Assembly (NCBI RefSeq): GCF_964340395.1
Contig: NC_135555.1
Span: 10,939,931 to 10,951,430, forward strand
Reading direction: 5' to 3'
Source of the DNA: Glandiceps talaboti
Lineage: Eukaryota; Hemichordata; Enteropneusta; Spengelidae
DNA length: 11,500 nucleotides
Below are positions 7,387 to 11,500 of the stretch, in pieces; within the stretch, counting starts at the first letter, position 1, and each line of letters begins with the position of its first letter. The translations under genes and the position numbers were made by a program. The notes beneath the pieces are model-generated. The model made no database searches. It was not told where the DNA came from and saw only the letters and a program-made list of their open reading frames with translations.

Positions 7387-9645
7387 TTAAATTTATGTGA
7401 CATATAAAAGTTGTCTAGCTTAATTCCTAAAGCATACTTATTAACCACCACTTACTTTTTGGCAGCAGTCGAAGCTGTTATTATAGTATATAATCTCTTA
7501 GGTGACAGTATACTCACTCATTGAAACCTTGTCACAGACTGTTTTCATATATAACGCCAGAAACAACTTTTAAATACCATCGACATTAAAATAACAAGGA
7601 ATCCATTTAATAATTTATCTTATGTGTTTTTGTAAACGACTTGGGATTTATTAAAAAGCTTAAGAAAAACAGCTTATGCATTCAACTTTAAAGAATAATA
7701 TTGCGTAATGAAGGAATGGCCTCTTTACCCCTAGTCTTCACTGATAAAACTTCATACTACAATCTAATAATTTAAAAAGAAAACTATTCTGATTTTCTTT
7801 TCAAAAATATCTCAAACGCTTACGTCAGAATAACTAAGCACTTAGTCTCTAGGCGAATTGCGTGCAAGCTTGGGGAAGTATATAGTTGATGTAATGAATC
7901 ATGCATATCAGATGCAATCTATATAAACTTCCTTTTCAAACAAGAGAAAATCAATTGATTTCTTTAAGCTGAGAGGCAAACTGAAATAAATAAATTAACA
8001 AATTACGCCTGTATTACAATAGTGTGGCCATTCACTGAAAAGTCAGCTAATCGAGGGGTGTGTCTACGATCTGAAATTTGATCGTCATAAATGTCAGGAA
8101 AAAACACATTTTAGAACAGTTCATTTACATAACCTTATATTAACTTATCCTAAGTACATTTATATTAAATATTTTTTATATATAACAAAATCCTTGAATC
8201 TTATTTTTTTTTCAAAGCATGGATTATGACTATTCATTTTCTCTTGGATGGAAGCGGATTACAAATCGTCCATCTCCAGAGAGACCGCGCAATTAGTATT
8301 TAAATTACAGAGATGTTTTCATCCAACGAACTTAGAGATATCGTGAAACCTATAGTGACCTGGTACTCTATATCAGTATTTAATTATCATAAATACATAG
8401 TATCATTTATCACAAGGTGACATCTTTGACACAAACAAATTCCAGGCGATAAACGGTAATCATTTTGGAATTCCTTTTAGCTCACAAGTATCACGGCAAC
8501 ATGGAGAATTCGATTCAGAGTAAAATGCCAAAAATAAGCACAGTGTTATCGAGTGTGGCATGACAGTTATAAACGTTTATTCTGTTCAGCTTACAGTATA
8601 ATAATATACAGTCTATCTCATTCAACTTCTGAAAGCTATAGCTGTGTACATCAATTTCTTACAAGTTTAACATTTTAAAGCTGCAGCAGAGCGTAGAGAA
8701 AATCATTGTATTACACAGCCTACTCTGCACGCGATTGACATCATTTCAAGTCGAGCACGAAACAAATTTCTTGATTGAAGCAAGAGAAGTTTAACGGAAG
8801 TCAGGAGGGTGAGGTGGGGACAGGGACTTTCTTATAATTACATGATGGGGAAGTTATTCTTGTATAAACCATGCAAGTTGATAACATCACCAATATATGT
8901 ACTGAATTGTCGTAATCATCCTTTAAATGATACAATACTTAATACAGCGGACCTCCTTAAAGGGGCGCACTTTAAGTTTAAGTGGTATATGTAGTATTCT
9001 ACTTACTGAACGTAATCGCCACTTGTTATTGGGCAGAACTCAAACCTCAAAGGTATGCTCCATAAACATTTGATGACATATACATATTAAAAATATCGAA
9101 TAAAGAACCCCAATTGTCATGATCATGCTATCAAATGTGCTAAAAACACAAAAGGAAAATTTGTAATCCCATCAAAATTTAACTAAATTATTAAAATTTT
9201 AAGGATTTTTTATTTCAAGCGAGTAAAAACAAAAAACTAAGCAGTTTATGCCGCTTCAATGATTATGTGCATTTTAATTTCAAAGTATGTTAGCTGGTCT
9301 TCATTGTCAAGTATTGCAAAAATGATGAATTGATAATTCTATATTATTTGTTTTTATATTTTTTTCTTAATCTGCATGTAGCCATATTTATCATATTTTC
9401 CTTTTTATAGGCTACAATGAAATATGTTATATTAATCGTACCATTTATCAACGTCATGTAGCTTCTATCATCAATCTATGTCATAGAAAGGTGAAGTGCT
9501 GCTGACCTCAAAACATTTTCAGGAGGTCAAGTTATCTTTGCAGTAATTTGTAAAAGTTGTAAAGTGTGATACATAATACATTGATGGACTTTGTTTACAA
9601 GAACTGACAGCTTCAATCAATTTGTTTAGTTTGTAAATGTAAAAC
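7387..9645. other. Long non-coding stretch, small hairpins only
   Basis: No recognisable gene on either strand. A 61-codon plus-strand frame (8809-8994) has no motif. Local hairpins: AAAAGAAAA/TTTTCTTTT (7775-7783 and 7793-7801), ACGATC/GATCGT (about 8066-8085) and CTTAAAG/CTTTAAG (8956-8962 and 8970-8976). A TATATAAA string is at 7920-7927 with nothing gene-like downstream. The minus strand at about 7459-7465 has a GTAAGT donor-like string that could belong to a lost upstream exon of the pseudogene. Confidence 0.5.
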
Positions 9646-9646
9646 C

Positions 9647-9681
<35 letters not shown>
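9646..9681 (+). repeat. (CTGT)9 microsatellite
   Basis: Nine perfect CTGT units, the first member of a compound tetranucleotide array; followed after CC by the ATGT tract. Confidence 0.95.
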
Positions 9682-9682
<1 letters not shown>

Positions 9683-9683
9683 C

Positions 9684-9763
9684 ATGTATGTATGTATGTA
9701 TGTATGTATGTATGTATGTATGTATGTATGTATGTATGTATGTATGTATGTATGTATGTATGT
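9684..9763 (+). repeat. (ATGT)20 microsatellite
   Basis: Twenty perfect ATGT units, then ATGCATGCATATATGTC as a decayed edge. Differs from the flanking CTGT arrays by one base per unit. Confidence 0.97.
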
Positions 9764-9819
9764 ATGCATGCATATATGTCTCCGTCCCTCCCTCTGGCTC
9801 GGTCTGTGTCTGTTTCACC

Positions 9820-9921
<102 letters not shown>

Positions 9922-9922
9922 G

Positions 9923-9940
9923 TCTCTCTCTCTCTCTCTC
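9923..9940 (+). repeat. (TC)9 microsatellite
   Basis: Nine TC units directly after the TGTC array and a TCTG transition, consistent with decay of TGTC into TC at the array edge. Confidence 0.9.
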
Positions 9941-9978
9941 ATTTGCGTCTGGTGTTTTATGGCAAGGGTTCAACAGTC

Positions 9979-10056
9979 ATATATACATATATATATATAT
10001 ATAATATGTATGTATATATATATGTATATGTATATATATGTATGTATATATATATT
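9979..10056 (+). repeat. Degenerate TA/GTAT-rich tract
   Basis: Alternating (AT)n with interspersed GTAT and GTATGT units, about 78 bases. It closes the compound microsatellite region that begins at 9646. Poly-Cys-Leu-Ser, poly-Tyr-Val-Cys-Met and poly-Ile frames over 9519-10144 on both strands are repeat artefacts. Confidence 0.85.
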
Positions 10057-11402
10057 TCAAGGCCAAGAAGACTATCTGTATATAAGGTTTCAAGCTGTTA
10101 AAATCATGTCACCTTTTTTATTTATATTGTTGCACAAATGTTGATTTTCAGTATATGTATAAATAAATAACGTTGATGCAGTTGAAGTCAAAACCTGTGT
10201 TCATTTCCCTGGATAATGTCATCGAATTACAAGGATCTCATGCTGTGACATTGGTCCGCATATAAATAGACTCATTAGCATTCAACCCTGTACCGGTTAA
10301 GTGTCAATAAACAATATCAATTCACACAACATCACCATCTGATACCACAGATGGCACAGGTCTTTTGTTAATGTGTTTGTTAGTTATTTCCTCATTTAAT
10401 ACTGAAAATGTCACCTCGAATTTTTGTTTTCTAAAAATATATATTTCCCTGAATGATTAATTGATTGGGCACTCATTCAATCGATTAATTGATTATTTCA
10501 GTATTCGATTTAGTATTAAAGCGACGCTGATTTGAAATTATTTTTTACTGTTAAGGGTATTTTGGAAATTATTGCGTGCCGATGCCCATGGAACATCTGC
10601 AAAGATCAGGACTTAAACACGAGAGCAATTGGTTCGATCACGAATATTGTGACGTGTTTAGAATGTATTAGATTGAAGGAGAGTAAAGCCGTGACATTAA
10701 TTTAGTTGGCTGTCTTCTGTTAATCCGCCTTTTAGATGTAGGTTGTTCTACTCGATCTTGATCCAACCATGTCATACATAATTCACGACTCATGCCAAAT
10801 CAGCATTCCAAGGAGACAACACTGTGATCTCAGTTGCAATTCTTACGTGCAGGATACTGCACTGATGAGGCCTGCAAGCAACACGCTTTCTAGTCGAGCT
10901 AAGAATAGTTTTCCCCCTGGGTGTACATGTGTTTTCCGATCTTTAAAAAAAAACAAAAAAACCAATAAAACACCATTTTTACTGCATTAGCAAAATTACA
11001 GTATCCTCGATAAAATTCTAAAAAGGAGATGCGAAAGATGAACTTATAGTTTACAAAAATAATTCATGAAAAATACGTATTTTAAAAATATTTCAAGGCC
11101 AAATCGTTAAATCGTAAATAGTAATATATTCGCTTCATCTATTTTCCTAAATAAAGCGATCACTCGAGACATAAATTTATCATGAAATGATGATTAAAAT
11201 GAGAGACCGCCAATGAAGGCTTGCTTGTTTATCATCAACACGTAGTCATCGGACAACTTGCGGTTAGGATCAAATCATCTACATGTGAGGCAAGCGATAG
11301 ATACATTTTTTATGCCAGGTTACAAGCCGTTAAGTTTTTGACAAAAAAATCTCCGCCTCCAGTGACATGTGTATGTAATATTTTTAAATCCTTATATTAG
11401 AC
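10057..11402. other. Non-coding stretch, minor motifs only
   Basis: No supportable gene. A TATAAATAG string (10261-10269) resembles a TATA box but nothing coding follows. ATTAATTGATTG (10456-10467) and CAATCGATTAAT (10478-10489) form an 11/12 hairpin rich in TAAT and TGATTG homeodomain-like words. A 73-codon plus-strand frame (10769-10990) ends in a poly-A-derived Lys run and has no motif. ATATTTCAAGGCCAA occurs at both 10052-10066 and 11088-11102. Confidence 0.5.
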
Positions 11403-11420
11403 TAACTGCTTAAACTCAAT

Positions 11421-11500
11421 ATGAATATTTTGTCAGGAACTTCGTTCATTTGCATGAATAAGCGCAAGAAGTCGACGAGCTTCGACTCCCGAGGGGAAAA
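11421..11500 (+). CDS. Possible 5' end of a gene, running off the window
   Basis: After a TAA at 11403-11405 a frame stays open to the window end. ATG codons lie at 11421 and 11454. From 11454 it reads MNKRKKSTSFDSRGE, with codons CGC-AAG-AAG-TCG-ACG-AGC-TTC-GAC-TCC that are much richer in G/C at third positions than surrounding DNA, a coding-like signature. An in-frame AG at 11435-11436 could also be a 3' splice site (TTTTGTCAG). The start context is weak for both ATGs. The minus strand is also open here (FSPRESKLVDFLRLF… to a stop near 11403), so strand is not certain. Product unknown; only a basic N-terminal stretch is visible. Confidence 0.3.
   Translation, partial: MNILSGTSFICMNKRKKSTSFDSRGE
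11448..11455 (+). promoter_or_regulatory. POU octamer ATTTGCAT
   Basis: Exact octamer consensus bound by POU-domain factors, overlapping the ATG at 11454. A single site in AT-rich DNA; role unproven. Confidence 0.15.

Noticed and set aside
10261-10269. TATAAATAG as a core promoter
   Set aside because: Good TATA match, but no initiator-plus-gene follows and such strings are common in AT-rich DNA.
10625-10645. tRNA/SINE B-box-like GGTTCGATCAC
   Set aside because: Does not fit GGTTCGANTCC and no A box or tRNA fold was found upstream.
10052-11102. 15-nt direct repeat ATATTTCAAGGCCAA at 10052-10066 and 11088-11102
   Set aside because: Short and without extended similarity; could be chance.
11470-11490. 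T-arm-like AGTCGA…TCGACT hairpin near the window end
   Set aside because: Six-base stem with no other tRNA arms; better explained by coding-like sequence in this stretch.

Overview
The window looks like nuclear DNA of a metazoan, probably a marine invertebrate. It is AT-rich (about two thirds A+T by eye) and has no dense set of long ORFs, no Shine-Dalgarno-led operons, many long perfect microsatellites, a palindromic non-autonomous element and a decayed hAT-type transposase. The organism cannot be placed more closely from sequence alone. No complete protein-coding gene is recognisable. Most open frames are either low-complexity translations of microsatellites or chance frames in AT-rich DNA.

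Layout. 1-2387 is unique-looking non-coding DNA with one unrecognised open stretch on the minus strand (770-991) and a TCACGTGA/TGACGTCA site pair (1894-1968). 2388-2490 is an AT-rich cluster of TAATTA-like sites. 2537-2716 holds (ATC)n and (CAA)n microsatellites. 3410-3783 is a 374-bp near-palindromic foldback (MITE-like) element centred on GTACGTAC. 4351-4454 is a second, smaller inverted-repeat element.

5283-7349, minus strand, is the main biological content: a frameshifted and stop-riddled hAT-superfamily transposase-like pseudogene. Reading across frames recovers, in order, the segment before the catalytic core, FDEVTN with the first Asp, CPDGANAM with the second Asp, a SICHELVLAC motif, the helical middle, and the C-terminal dimerisation region with SNAWSES and TRLRNSLKND, followed by an acidic tail. 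The copy has been further disrupted by an in-place (TCAA)26 microsatellite (7023-7126) and a 56-nt AT-rich insertion between imperfect 12-nt direct repeats.

7350-9645 shows only small hairpins and TATA-like strings. 9646-10056 is a compound microsatellite, CTGT-ATGT-CTGT-CT-TA. 10057-11402 is unannotatable non-coding DNA. The last 80 bases (11421-11500) open an ATG-led frame with coding-like codon use that runs off the window and may be the start of a real gene.

No cooperating gene set or novel multi-gene system can be supported here. The notable signals are the transposase fossil with its internal expansions and the two foldback elements.
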